Shown: positions 49,985 to 59,231, counted from the stretch's first letter. The stretch: 64,000 bases of DNA from an uncultured Clostridia bacterium (GCA_949283125.1 CASDRK010000014.1:49690-113689); one strand, 5' to 3'. Notes: a model not told the origin generated them from the letters alone. Numbers and translations are program-made.

Positions 49985-50878
49985 ATGTTGCTGCGATGCG
50001 TTAAAAATTATTTCGTGAGTTTAAAGCACTATTTCGCGCCCCTCGGCGCATTTGCCCTCGGCGTCATTTTAGGCATATCTGTGCTGATACCGGGATTGAT
50101 CTCGTCCGTGCGCGCGCTTGCCGACAGCGTCGTGCAGATAACCGGCAGCGTCAGCTTCGATCTCGGCGCGCTTGTCGAATGTCTGGCTGACGAAATAGGC
50201 GGTCTGGACTGGAGCGATCCTTCGGCGGCGATAGGAACGGTATTTGGATCCGGATGGCTGGCCGATGCGTTCAACGACTGCATACATTCCCTCGTTCCCG
50301 GAGGGGAGGCGTATGCCGTGCAGATAGAACAGGCCGTGGCGCTGGCCGTGGCGGAATGGGCGGCTTTGGCGATTGTATTTGTGTTTATGTCCGCGCTCGG
50401 CTTGCTGTGCGCCTTTTTGCTGACGCGCTTTTTGGTCAAAAGGACGATTGCAAAGCGCGTGTGGTGGATTAATATTTTGTCTGCGCTGTTCGACGTTGTT
50501 TTTGCCGCTCTTACGGGCGCGGCGGTTGTGTGGCTTGCAGCAATATGGCCGCCAAGCATATACATTTCCGCCGTTGTGCTCACGCTGCTCTACGTCGCGG
50601 TTGCGCTGATGAAGGGGTATGTTATCTTCGGACGCAAAGTCATGCCGCTGTCGGAGGCCGTAAACATAAAAAATATCGGAGCGGTAGTGTTGTCCGATAT
50701 TATCATTGCGCTGATAACGGCGGTGTTTGTCGCGGTCTCGTTCCTTCTTACAAACAACATTGCGGGCATATTCATTTCCATGCCGTTCGTGTTCATAGGA
50801 CTGCAGACAGTCGAATACAATGCCGAAGCTTACGTCAAAGCGGTTGCGGAAAATTATGCGGAGCGCAAGGCGTCTTAA
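49985..50878 (+). CDS. polytopic membrane protein of unknown function
   Basis: A 297-aa protein. TM1 lies at about residues 15-40, a 100-residue loop of presumably extracytoplasmic, acidic character follows (SVSFDLGALVECLADEIGG...), then about five helices fill the C-terminal half. The cytoplasmic tail is short and charged (AENYAERKAS). No family is recognised. The start at 49985 is chosen for GGAGAG 6 nt upstream and a leader of about 50 nt; upstream in-frame codons cross the promoter. Confidence 0.7.
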   Translation: MLLRCVKNYFVSLKHYFAPLGAFALGVILGISVLIPGLISSVRALADSVVQITGSVSFDLGALVECLADEIGGLDWSDPSAAIGTVFGSGWLADAFNDCIHSLVPGGEAYAVQIEQAVALAVAEWAALAIVFVFMSALGLLCAFLLTRFLVKRTIAKRVWWINILSALFDVVFAALTGAAVVWLAAIWPPSIYISAVVLTLLYVAVALMKGYVIFGRKVMPLSEAVNIKNIGAVVLSDIIIALITAVFVAVSFLLTNNIAGIFISMPFVFIGLQTVEYNAEAYVKAVAENYAERKAS

Positions 50879-50890
50879 CCGCCGTGCACA

Positions 50891-50926
50891 AAACGGAGCG
50901 GACGGCAAAAGCCGTCCGCTCCGTTT
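50891..50926. repeat. hairpin repeat, copy 1
   Basis: AAACGGAGCGGACGGC (50891-50906), AAAA loop, complementary arm 50911-50926. It recurs at 51125-51166 and 51270-51311 and here probably terminates the membrane protein gene. Confidence 0.8.
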
Positions 50927-51021
50927 GGATATCGGGTGAAAGCTGAGACGGGTGTAAACGAGAAAGGAAATAATTTGTGCCTTAACCAGAGCGCCAAAAG
51001 TTCGCCTTATCTCGATGATGA

Positions 51022-51166
51022 GCAGAGAAGAGGATGCCGCCGAAACCCCTGAAGGGGCCCCCTCGGCGGGTCGGCGCACTTGTGCGCCTGTTCGAACCGA
51101 CGAAGGTTCTCATACCCGTTCAACGCCAAACGGAGCGGACGGCAAAAACCGTCCGCTCCGTTTGGC
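51022..51166 (-). repeat. tandem 145-bp repeat with tRNA-Ser 3' end, unit 1
   Basis: It begins with GCAGAGAAGAGGAT, the same bases as the 3' end of tRNA-Ser, continues through GCCGAAACCCCTGAAGGGG and a GGCGCACTTGTGCGCC stem, and ends in the hairpin 51125-51166 (CCAAACGGAGCGGACGG with its complement). Unit 2 follows directly at the same 145-bp period. Confidence 0.9.
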
Positions 51167-51311
51167 GCAGAGAAGAGGATGCCGCCGAAACCCCTGAAGG
51201 GGTCCCCTCGGCGGGTCGGCGCACTTGTGCGCCTGTTCGAACCGACGAAGGTTCTCATACCCGTTCAACGCCAAACGGAGCGGACGACAAAAGTCGTCCG
51301 CTCCGTTTGGC
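51167..51311 (-). repeat. tandem 145-bp repeat with tRNA-Ser 3' end, unit 2
   Basis: Nearly identical to unit 1. Its terminal hairpin (51270-51288 with 51293-51311) includes the CCA and discriminator base of the intact tRNA-Ser. The hairpin differs from copy 1 by paired changes (GGC/GCC to GAC/GTC), keeping the stem. Confidence 0.9.
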
Positions 51312-51397
51312 GCAGAGAAGAGGATTCGAACCTCCGTACGTGTTCCCACGTAACACGATTTCGAGTCGTGCGCATTCGACCACTCTGCCATCTCTGC
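51308..51397 (-). tRNA. tRNA-Ser (anticodon CGA)
   Basis: From 51397 on the minus strand: acceptor GCAGAGA/TCTCTGC, D arm TGGCAGAGTGGTCGAATGCG, anticodon arm CACGA-CTCGAAA-TCGTG giving CGA, a long class II variable arm TACGTGGGAACACGTA, T arm GAGGTTCGAATCCTC, discriminator G and encoded CCA (51308-51310). Confidence 0.95.
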
Positions 51398-51407
51398 ATG
51401 CTTAAAT

Positions 51408-51436
51408 ATTTTATAACATAGTAAAAAAAAATTCAA
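51408..51436 (-). promoter_or_regulatory. promoter of tRNA-Ser
   Basis: On the minus strand TTGAAT (51431-51436), 17 bp, TAAAAT (51408-51413). Confidence 0.6.
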
Positions 51437-51570
51437 GCGTTTTTAAGCGGGTTGACGAGAATAATTTCAAATTTTCGCTGCGGGGAGCAAAGCGGCTTCA
51501 AAAGCGCGGCGGACATCTGTCGTGCGCAGACAATTTTTTATGACTTACTTACATTCCTTAAATGTAAGGA

Positions 51571-52056
51571 CTATTCTTTCCTTATGCCGAGTATATGTAT
51601 CCCGCGTATGCGCGCGTAGCGGTAGGAGGACAGCGGCCGCATAAAGGCGTCGTAGGTGTGCGCGGCCACGTAAATTTTTCCTCTGCGTACGGCTACGACC
51701 ACCGGGGAATGGTAAAAATCTCCGGTCGCATTGCCGAGCTGAGCTATGTCGCCGACTTCCAGCCCGGTTATGTCTCTCTGCTCTGCAAAAGGACCCGCGC
51801 CGTCGTTGGCGACAAGAAAGTTGTAAAGATATTCAACGCCCGTCCATGCCGGGCTTCTGTCGTCTATGCTCCTGTAATACCAGCCGAAAGTGGGCGTAAA
51901 GTTCATCGTCCGGGCTCCGGCGTATATGCATTGCGACGCAAAATTTGTGCAGTCGCCGCCTATTTTATCAAAATTATAGTATGCCGGGTTGCGTCTGAAG
52001 GCCCATTTCTTCGCGTATTCAAACGCGGCTTTTCTGTCATATTCCGTTAATTCCAT
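51571..52056 (-). CDS. amidase-domain protein (Amidase_6, CHAP-like Cys protease fold)
   Basis: A 161-aa protein that is essentially one Amidase_6 domain. The catalytic Cys lies in KIGGDCTNFASQCIY (about residue 36), the His in DFYHSPVVV (about 116), and a final Asp/Asn in the C-terminal part. Opening YDRKAAFEYAKKWAFRRNPAYYNFD is typical. There is no signal peptide, so despite a likely peptidoglycan-type chemistry it seems cytosolic or released otherwise. No clear ribosome site or promoter precedes the ATG at 52056. It is divergent from the amidohydrolase. Confidence 0.85.
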   Translation of the reverse strand: MELTEYDRKAAFEYAKKWAFRRNPAYYNFDKIGGDCTNFASQCIYAGARTMNFTPTFGWYYRSIDDRSPAWTGVEYLYNFLVANDGAGPFAEQRDITGLEVGDIAQLGNATGDFYHSPVVVAVRRGKIYVAAHTYDAFMRPLSSYRYARIRGIHILGIRKE

Positions 52057-52097
52057 ATTATGATCATATGTCGTTCTTTCAATCCGCGTGCAAGTTG

Positions 52098-52126
52098 TTG
52101 CTCTGCCGGCCGCGGCGTGATATAAT
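52098..52126 (+). promoter_or_regulatory. promoter of the amidohydrolase gene
   Basis: TTGCTC (52098-52103), 17 bp, TATAAT (52121-52126). Confidence 0.6.
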
Positions 52127-52154
52127 CTGTATAAGTATATATAAGGAGTGCAAC

Positions 52155-53069
52155 ATGAAAATAATAGACGCGCACGCGCACGTGGTTCAGTACATAGCCG
52201 GCTTTACTTCCCGCGGGGAACTACGGGGCACTGGCGGGGGGATGGCGGCGTATGCCGACGGAACTTCCTTCCGCATGATACCCGAAGGAATGGGGGAGTA
52301 CGGCGCGTCGCCCGAAGATCTTATTAAGGTCATGGACGAAAACGGCGTGGAAAAGGCCGTGTTGCTGCAGGGGCAATTTTTCGGATTTCAGAACGAATAC
52401 ACAGCGCTTGCGGCGGCAAAATATCCCGAACGCTTTATCGGCGCGGCGAGCTACGACCCTTTCTGCGCGAAGGTCGAGGACGTAAAAAGGCATCTCTTCG
52501 GCGAACTGGGTTTCAGGGCGGTCAAATTTGAAGTCAGCAACGGTTCGGGGCTTATGGCCTATCATCCGCCCATCGACCTGAACGGCGAAATAATGAATGC
52601 GCAGTACAGATACGCGGCCGACAACGGGCTTACGTTCGTCATCGATATAGGCCGTCCGCGCAATTGTTGCTGGCAGACGGACGCTCTGGCCGCCGCCGCA
52701 AAAAATTATCCTTCGTTGACGTTTGTTATCTGCCATCTGCTTGCCCCTCAGCGCACCGATGCGGAACTAATGAAGGTCGAGCTGGGCAAGTTTGCACAGC
52801 CGAATGTGTATTTTGATCTTGCGTCGCTGGCGGCAAATCAGCAGCCGGAAAGCTATCCCTATCCCACGGCCGCCGTACATCTGAATACGGCAAGGCAGGT
52901 GCTGGGCGCGGACAGGCTGATGTTCGGCACGGACATGCCATCCAATCTCTGCCGCGACAGCTATGCGCACCTTAAGGATTACATCGCGGAGAGCGGGGTG
53001 TTCACTTCCGCGGAACTCGAGGACGTGTTTTACAATACCGCCGAAAGAGTGTATTTTTCGCGACGATAG
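52155..53069 (+). CDS. amidohydrolase-family (TIM-barrel) metal-dependent hydrolase
   Basis: A 304-aa COG2159-type enzyme. Metal ligands are visible as DAHAHVV (residues 4-10), a mid-protein VICHLLAP His and the Asp in FGTDMPSN. The family includes decarboxylases and hydrolases of varied small molecules; the substrate is not predictable. GGAG precedes the ATG at 52155 by 8 nt. It appears to be a single-gene transcript. Confidence 0.88.
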   Translation: MKIIDAHAHVVQYIAGFTSRGELRGTGGGMAAYADGTSFRMIPEGMGEYGASPEDLIKVMDENGVEKAVLLQGQFFGFQNEYTALAAAKYPERFIGAASYDPFCAKVEDVKRHLFGELGFRAVKFEVSNGSGLMAYHPPIDLNGEIMNAQYRYAADNGLTFVIDIGRPRNCCWQTDALAAAAKNYPSLTFVICHLLAPQRTDAELMKVELGKFAQPNVYFDLASLAANQQPESYPYPTAAVHLNTARQVLGADRLMFGTDMPSNLCRDSYAHLKDYIAESGVFTSAELEDVFYNTAERVYFSRR

Positions 53070-53130
53070 GGTATAACGTGCGCTTATATATTGTATAAAG
53101 GATAACGATATGCATTGTAGTGCATAAAAT

Positions 53131-53159
53131 TTGTATATTTGCGGAATATGTGTTATACT
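53131..53159 (+). promoter_or_regulatory. promoter of gdhA
   Basis: TTGTAT (53131-53136), 17 bp, TATACT (53154-53159); the leader is about 70 nt. Confidence 0.6.
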
Positions 53160-53188
53160 GTTCATGTTTCCCGGATGGGACTGAATAA

Positions 53189-54571
<1,383 letters not shown>

Positions 54572-54717
54572 TGCGGCGGTAATATTTAAATTGTCTGATT
54601 AGCTTCGGGGCAGCTTTTCCCCGGCTATGTGCGGCGGGATTGCTTTTGCGGCGGTTCCGCCGTTTATTTGTCTGCCGTGGCGCGTGGTTGCAAAAATGCT
54701 CCGCGTTCTGCCGTAAA

Positions 54718-54756
54718 AAAGAAACCTGCCCTTGAAAGAGGGCAGGTTTCTTTTTA
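54718..54756. terminator. bidirectional terminator
   Basis: GAAACCTGCCC (54721-54731) pairs with GGGCAGGTTTC (54740-54750), A run before and TTTTT after, ending gdhA (plus) and the lipoprotein gene (minus). Confidence 0.9.
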
Positions 54757-54768
54757 TCCCGGAAAAAT

Positions 54769-56151
54769 TTAATTTGTAGTCAATACGTATATGCTGGTCA
54801 CCGTTCCGGCAGGAGTGACGTCCGTAATATATAATTTTTCGCCGTCGAACGTCGCCTTGCTGCTCGTCGTGCCTTCCACGGGCTGACCTCCGACCGTTGC
54901 TTCGGTGATGGTGAGTTCGATTTCCTCCCCGGATTGGCTGAACGTACCTTTTTTCACGACAGACAGGCCGAGCATTGAGGAAGTTATCGTAAACGTATCG
55001 GTTCCTCCGAATACGATTTCAGTGTCCTTGCTCATGGCGATCTGTTCTTCCAGCGTTGCGGCGTCAATGTCTTCGCTCGTCATGTCGGAAAATACAAACG
55101 TCTTGCCGTTTACCTTTGCCGGGTCAAGCATGTCTTCTATTTCGGACGGTATGGTCAATGCTTCTGTCGTGCCGTAATTGTATATATGATGCTCAAACTC
55201 AAGAGTAAATTCCGCCACATTAACGACGGCTTTAAAACAGGCGATCTGATTTTCTTTGATTTTTATCGATATATTACTGTAATCATAATAGTCACCTGTA
55301 CTATCAAAGAATATGGGCAAATAATTTTGAACAATTGTATCTTTGAGTATATACGCGCCATTTTCGCTATCGTAAGTAAAACTGTCAAAATTCTCGCCAA
55401 AATCGGGCAAAATACATCTGTAAGTTGAAACTATATTCAATAAATCGTCGGATAAGCTTTCATCTGCAAACCACCCCGTATCAAGCCAGCCTGAAACTTC
55501 GTTATAAACATATCCGTATTTTTCTCCGTCCTTTTCAAATATATAAATAGACGGAACAGACGGAATAGACGGGGTTTCTTCGCCGCTCTCCATTTTCATT
55601 GTTATGCACATGGTAGTACCGTATTTAAAGAGAGTTGCTGTTCCGGGTAAATCGCCTGACGAACTGAATTTTATGGTAACATTCTCAAAGGCATTGTCGG
55701 AAAAAGCCGCTTTCCAGCCGTCTTCGGTAACTTTATCCGAAACGAGCGCGTCAAAATCGGTGTCCTCCGTCAAAGCCGAGTTTACGGTGACGGCGCAAGT
55801 GGCGCTCTTTCCGCCCGCTTTTGCGGTAATTGTGGCAGTACCCGCCGCAACTGCCGTGACCTTGCCGTTTGCCACCGTTGCAACGGCTGTGTTATCGGAC
55901 GACCACGTCACCGTTTTATGCGTCGCGTCGTCGGGTGCCACCGTCGCGGTGAGCGTCTCTTCGTCGCCGACTTCGAGGGTGAGTGCGCTCTTGTCGAGTG
56001 CAATGCTCTGCACCGCGACTTCCTCGGCGGAAGGGGTTTCGTCCGTAGTGCCGGGGTCGGACGACTGATCGTTGTCGCAAGCGGGCAGCGCAAATGCGCA
56101 GGTGGTTGCGCATGCAAGCGCAACGAGCATGGCCAATAAGCCTTTTTTCAT
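54769..56151 (-). CDS. surface lipoprotein with Big_2 Ig-like domain, predicted phase-variable
   Basis: A 460-aa exported lipoprotein. The signal peptide MKKGLLAMLVALACATTCAF ends in a lipobox LPAC (Cys at about 25), followed by a Ser/Asp/Thr-rich linker. Residues about 45-125 form a bacterial Ig-like Big_2 domain (SIALDKSALTLEVGDEETLT, VTWSSDNTAVATV, GTATITAKAGGKSATC). The remaining 330 residues are unassigned, beta-rich, possibly ligand binding. AAGGAGG lies 8 nt before the ATG. No promoter is visible between the gene and the inverted repeat at 56173; a promoter exists inside the neighbouring invertible segment but points away in this assembly, so the gene is probably OFF here. Confidence 0.88.
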   Translation of the reverse strand: MKKGLLAMLVALACATTCAFALPACDNDQSSDPGTTDETPSAEEVAVQSIALDKSALTLEVGDEETLTATVAPDDATHKTVTWSSDNTAVATVANGKVTAVAAGTATITAKAGGKSATCAVTVNSALTEDTDFDALVSDKVTEDGWKAAFSDNAFENVTIKFSSSGDLPGTATLFKYGTTMCITMKMESGEETPSIPSVPSIYIFEKDGEKYGYVYNEVSGWLDTGWFADESLSDDLLNIVSTYRCILPDFGENFDSFTYDSENGAYILKDTIVQNYLPIFFDSTGDYYDYSNISIKIKENQIACFKAVVNVAEFTLEFEHHIYNYGTTEALTIPSEIEDMLDPAKVNGKTFVFSDMTSEDIDAATLEEQIAMSKDTEIVFGGTDTFTITSSMLGLSVVKKGTFSQSGEEIELTITEATVGGQPVEGTTSSKATFDGEKLYITDVTPAGTVTSIYVLTTN

Positions 56152-56172
56152 AGTTTATCCTCCTTGCGGTGT

Positions 56173-56196
56173 GTAGTTTAAGTGTACTTTTACTAC
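56173..56196. repeat. left inverted repeat of the invertible promoter segment
   Basis: A 24-bp arm with its own dyad symmetry; inner half CTTTTACTAC (56187-56196), centre GT at 56184-56185. Compared with the right arm in inverted orientation, 21 of 24 positions match, including 13 in a row (GTACTTTTACTAC). Confidence 0.85.
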
Positions 56197-56299
56197 TGCA
56201 TTTTTACTTGCCAAATTTTTCGCGCGCGTGATATAATTATTAGGTAAATTAATATATTTACGCTTGAAAACGTAATTTTTTGGCCGTGTAGTAAAAGTA
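56185..56299. other. predicted invertible promoter segment (phase switch)
   Basis: About 115 bp between the core dinucleotides GT (56184-56185) and AC (56299-56300) of two inverted 24-bp recombination sites. Complementary cores in inverted orientation are what serine invertases of the Hin/Gin/Pin type require. It holds one good promoter (56208-56237), now directed at the invertase. Inversion would place its -10 box near 56247-56252 pointing left, about 90 nt before the lipoprotein ATG. Confidence 0.7.
56208..56237 (+). promoter_or_regulatory. promoter inside the invertible segment
   Basis: TTGCCA (56208-56213), 18 bp, TATAAT (56232-56237), pointing right in this assembly. Confidence 0.75.
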
Positions 56300-56311
56300 C
56301 GCTTTTACTAC
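56288..56311. repeat. right inverted repeat of the invertible promoter segment
   Basis: GTAGTAAAAG (56288-56297), TACG, CTTTTACTAC (56302-56311): a near-perfect palindrome followed by seven T. In RNA it could also act as a weak terminator toward the invertase. Confidence 0.85.
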
Positions 56312-56395
56312 ATTTTTTTGTTGCCTGTTGCTTACGGTAGTCTTTTCGTCGTTTATCCGCTATCCTCTAATCATAAAACAAAAGGAGCAAATCAC

Positions 56396-56980
56396 ATGAA
56401 TTACGCATATGCGCGCGTATCGGCAAAAGATCAGAACTTGCAGCGGCAGATTGCCGCGTTCCGGGAGTTCGGCATTGAACAAGGCCGCATTTTTGCCGAG
56501 AAGGAGAGCGGCAAGGATTTTGAAAGAAAGGAATACAAACGCCTGCTCAAAAAGCTCGAGGGCGGCGACCTGCTCGTAATAAAGTCCATTGACCGGCTGG
56601 GGCGCAATTACAGTCAGATCATAGAGGAGTGGAACAGAATAACCAACATGATCGGCGCGGACATACTCGTTTTGGACATGCCGCTGTTGGATACGCGCAC
56701 AAAGGCAGATACCTTGGTGGGCAAATTTATTTCGGATATCGTGTTGCAGGTGTTGTCCTTCGTGGCGGAAAACGAGAGGGAAAGCATAAAGTCGCGTCAG
56801 GCCGAGGGGATAAAGATAGCGCGGTCCAAGGGCGTGCGTTTCGGCCGCCCCTCGTTCGTCTATTCGGAAAATTCCTGTCCGTTGCAAAAGATTATCTCTG
56901 CAAGCGTACAAAACTCAACGATGCGCTCCGCCTTCTCGATATCAAGAGGGATAATTTCTACTATCATATCAATAAACTGA
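56396..56980 (+). CDS. serine DNA invertase/resolvase, reading frame shifted near its C terminus
   Basis: As read, 194 aa. The catalytic domain is complete: nucleophile Ser in YARVSAKDQNLQRQ (residue 8), DRLGRNYSQII with the key Arg, and SFVAENERESIKSRQAEGI on the long helix. After FGRP (about residue 151) the frame drifts into unrelated sequence. One base back, from the CCCC at 56848-56851, an open frame continues to 57051 with LNDALRLLDIKRDNFYYHIN, which looks like the C-terminal HTH that binds the recombination sites. So the gene is a Pin-type invertase with a one-base shift. AAAGGAG precedes the ATG. It is the likely operator of the adjacent invertible segment. Confidence 0.85.
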   Translation: MNYAYARVSAKDQNLQRQIAAFREFGIEQGRIFAEKESGKDFERKEYKRLLKKLEGGDLLVIKSIDRLGRNYSQIIEEWNRITNMIGADILVLDMPLLDTRTKADTLVGKFISDIVLQVLSFVAENERESIKSRQAEGIKIARSKGVRFGRPSFVYSENSCPLQKIISASVQNSTMRSAFSISRGIISTIISIN

Positions 56981-57051
56981 AGGCCATGCTCGGTCAACCC
57001 GAAGAAATGCCGCGCCGTATGTCCGACCCGCAATGCAATTTAGTTGACTAA
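56848..57051 (+). pseudogene. out-of-frame C-terminal HTH of the invertase
   Basis: In the frame one base back, PLVRLFGKFLSVAKDYLCKR, then TKLNDALRLLDIKRDNFYYH and KLKAMLGQPEEMPRR continue the invertase. This may reflect a true disruptive indel, a base-call error at CCCC, or slippage. Total restored length would be about 218 aa. Confidence 0.65.
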
Positions 57052-57072
57052 AGTGCCGGAATGGTATAAAAT
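57044..57072 (+). promoter_or_regulatory. promoter of proBA
   Basis: TTGACT (57044-57049), 17 bp, TAAAAT (57067-57072), overlapping the end of the invertase HTH frame. Confidence 0.65.
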
Positions 57073-57125
57073 AAATATATAAACTTTTTCAGGGTGAATA
57101 AATAAGCGTAACTCAAGGCGATAAC

Positions 57126-57896
57126 ATGATGCGGATTGTGATAAAAGTGGGAACGTCGACGCTTGCGCACGCTTCCGGAAAACTGAACATACGCAGGGTG
57201 GAGGAGCTCTGCAAGGTGATAAGCGACCTGAAAAACGCCGGGCACGAGATAGTGCTTGTGTCTTCGGGTGCGATAGGCATGGGGGTCGGCAAGCTCAATC
57301 TCGGCGCCAGGCCTTCGGATATGCCCACAAAGCAGGCTGCCGCCGCCGTAGGGCAGTGCGAACTGATGTACACCTACGACAAGCTGTTTTCGGAGTACGG
57401 GCACATCGTTGCGCAGATACTTGTCACCGGCGACGATATTGCCAATCGGGAGCGGCGCGGACATTTCATAAACACTATGGACAGACTGATAGGGCTCGGG
57501 GCTCTGCCGGTTGTGAATGAAAACGATACCGTAGCGACGGCGGAGATAGCGGTGGGGGACAACGATACGCTTGCCGCGATAGTGGCTTCCAGCATAGGTG
57601 CCGGACTTCTGATCTTGCTTTCGGACATAGACGGGCTGTATTCCGCAGATCCAAAAAAGGACAAAAACGCGCAGCTTATTTCCGTAGTGGAAAATATCGA
57701 CGATGATATCCGCGCGCTTGCGGGCGGAGCGGGCTCGTCGCTCGGCACAGGCGGCATGGCCACAAAGCTGCGCGCGGCCGAACTGTGTGCGCAGAGCGGC
57801 GTCGATATGATAATAGCCAACGGCGCGCAGCCCGAAATTTTGTACGACATAATAAAGGGAGAGGGCAGATACACGCTCTTTAAAGGTAAAAAATAA
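57126..57896 (+). CDS. proB: glutamate 5-kinase
   Basis: A 256-aa amino-acid kinase that phosphorylates glutamate as the first step to proline. The opening RIVIKVGTSTL, VSSGAIGMGVG, NENDTVAT and GTGGMATKLRAAEL motifs are all present. It lacks the C-terminal PUA domain of E. coli ProB, like many Firmicutes enzymes; the PUA-less form may differ in feedback control. ATGs at 57126 and 57129 compete; AAGGCG lies upstream. Its stop overlaps the proA start by one base. Confidence 0.95.
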   Translation: MMRIVIKVGTSTLAHASGKLNIRRVEELCKVISDLKNAGHEIVLVSSGAIGMGVGKLNLGARPSDMPTKQAAAAVGQCELMYTYDKLFSEYGHIVAQILVTGDDIANRERRGHFINTMDRLIGLGALPVVNENDTVATAEIAVGDNDTLAAIVASSIGAGLLILLSDIDGLYSADPKKDKNAQLISVVENIDDDIRALAGGAGSSLGTGGMATKLRAAELCAQSGVDMIIANGAQPEILYDIIKGEGRYTLFKGKK

Positions 57897-59158
57897 TGAC
57901 AACGATGCGGCTTCTGGGCGCGGCCGTCAGGGCAAAAAGGTCTGCCGCTTTGCTCAGCGAACAGGATAAAAACAGGGCTCTTTTGGCCATTTCAGAGCAA
58001 TTAGAAAGTACTATGTCAGATATAATCGCTGCAAATGAGCTTGATATGGCCAATTCGCGCGGTATTATGTCAGACGTAATGCTCGACAGGTTGAGACTCG
58101 ATGAGGACAGGATACGCGCCATGGCCAAGGGCGTGCGCGACGTTGCCGCTCTGCCCGACCCCGTCGGGGAAGAACTCGAAAGGATCGTCAGGGGCGACGG
58201 GCTCGTGATCTGCAAAGTGCGTGTTCCCCTCGGCGTGGTGGCAATAATTTACGAAAGTCGTCCCAACGTAACGTCGGACGCCGCGGCGCTCTGCCTTAAA
58301 AGCGGCAACGTCTGCGTGCTTCGCGCGGGGAAGGAGGCGCACGCTTCTGCCGCGGCGATAGTTTCGGCCATGAAGGCCGGTCTGCGCCTCGCCGGGCTGG
58401 ATGAAGATCTTATAAATTTAGTAGGCGACACGTCGCGCCGGAGCGCAAGCGTGCTGATGACGGCTGCCGGATATGTCGATCTGCTCATCCCGCGCGGCGG
58501 CGCCGGACTCATCAGGGCGTGTGCGGACAATGCCAAAGTGCCGGTCATTCAGACAGGCACGGGCATCTGTCACGTGTATGTCGATGAATGCGCCGATCTC
58601 GATATGGCGCTTAAAATAATTGTCAACGCCAAATGCAGCAGACCCTCGGTGTGCAACGCGATGGAGGTCTGTCTCGTGCACCGCGCCGTCGCCGTCAGGT
58701 TTTTGCCCATGCTCTACCGCGCGCTGGTCGAGGAGCGCGCCGAAAACAAGGTTGTATTAAAGCTTGACGGGCGCGCCTTGGACATTTTAGGGGTCAGGCC
58801 GTTTTGCGAAAGTGCGCAAGGGGACGATTTCGATACCGAATTTCTCGATTACAAAATGGCCGTCGGCATTGTCGACGACGTAGAGGGGGCCATCGCGCAT
58901 ATTGCCGCTCATTCCACCGGGCACAGCGATTGCATCGTCACGCGCGACGGCGGGCATGCCGCCATGTTCGAGCGGCTGGTGGACAGCGCGGCCGTCTACG
59001 TCAATGCGTCCACGCGCTTTACCGACGGCGGCGAATTCGGGCTCGGCTGCGAGATGGGGATCTCCACGCAGAAACTGCATGCCCGCGGGCCCATGGGGCT
59101 TAAGGAACTCACTTCGTACAAGTATGTCGTGCGCGGCGACGGAAACGTGCGCTGTTAA
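57896..59158 (+). CDS. proA: glutamate-5-semialdehyde dehydrogenase (gamma-glutamyl phosphate reductase)
   Basis: A 420-aa NADPH-dependent enzyme for the second proline step. It has the aldehyde-dehydrogenase fold with VPLGVVAIIYESRPNVTSDAA, the catalytic Cys in SRPSVCNAMEVCLVH (about residue 255) and FTDGGEFGLGCEMGIST near the end. Full length. It is translationally coupled to proB, which matters because gamma-glutamyl phosphate is labile and channelled. A hairpin (59179) ends the operon. Confidence 0.97.
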   Translation: MTTMRLLGAAVRAKRSAALLSEQDKNRALLAISEQLESTMSDIIAANELDMANSRGIMSDVMLDRLRLDEDRIRAMAKGVRDVAALPDPVGEELERIVRGDGLVICKVRVPLGVVAIIYESRPNVTSDAAALCLKSGNVCVLRAGKEAHASAAAIVSAMKAGLRLAGLDEDLINLVGDTSRRSASVLMTAAGYVDLLIPRGGAGLIRACADNAKVPVIQTGTGICHVYVDECADLDMALKIIVNAKCSRPSVCNAMEVCLVHRAVAVRFLPMLYRALVEERAENKVVLKLDGRALDILGVRPFCESAQGDDFDTEFLDYKMAVGIVDDVEGAIAHIAAHSTGHSDCIVTRDGGHAAMFERLVDSAAVYVNASTRFTDGGEFGLGCEMGISTQKLHARGPMGLKELTSYKYVVRGDGNVRC

Positions 59159-59178
59159 ATTTAAAATTACATTATTTA

Positions 59179-59223
59179 TGGCGTTGTCGGGCTTTTCAAA
59201 TGTTGACAACGCCATATTATTTT
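59179..59223 (+). terminator. proBA terminator overlapping the next promoter
   Basis: TGGCGTTGTC (59179-59188) pairs with GACAACGCCA (59205-59214), then TATTATTTT. The right arm contains most of the -35 box of the next promoter. Confidence 0.75.
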
Positions 59224-59231
59224 GATAAAAT
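59203..59231 (+). promoter_or_regulatory. promoter of the AEC permease gene
   Basis: TTGACA (59203-59208), 17 bp, TAAAAT (59226-59231). Confidence 0.75.

Noticed and set aside
51022-51311. Tandem repeats as a CRISPR array
   Set aside because: The whole 145-bp unit is repeated with no unique spacers and no cas genes are in the window.
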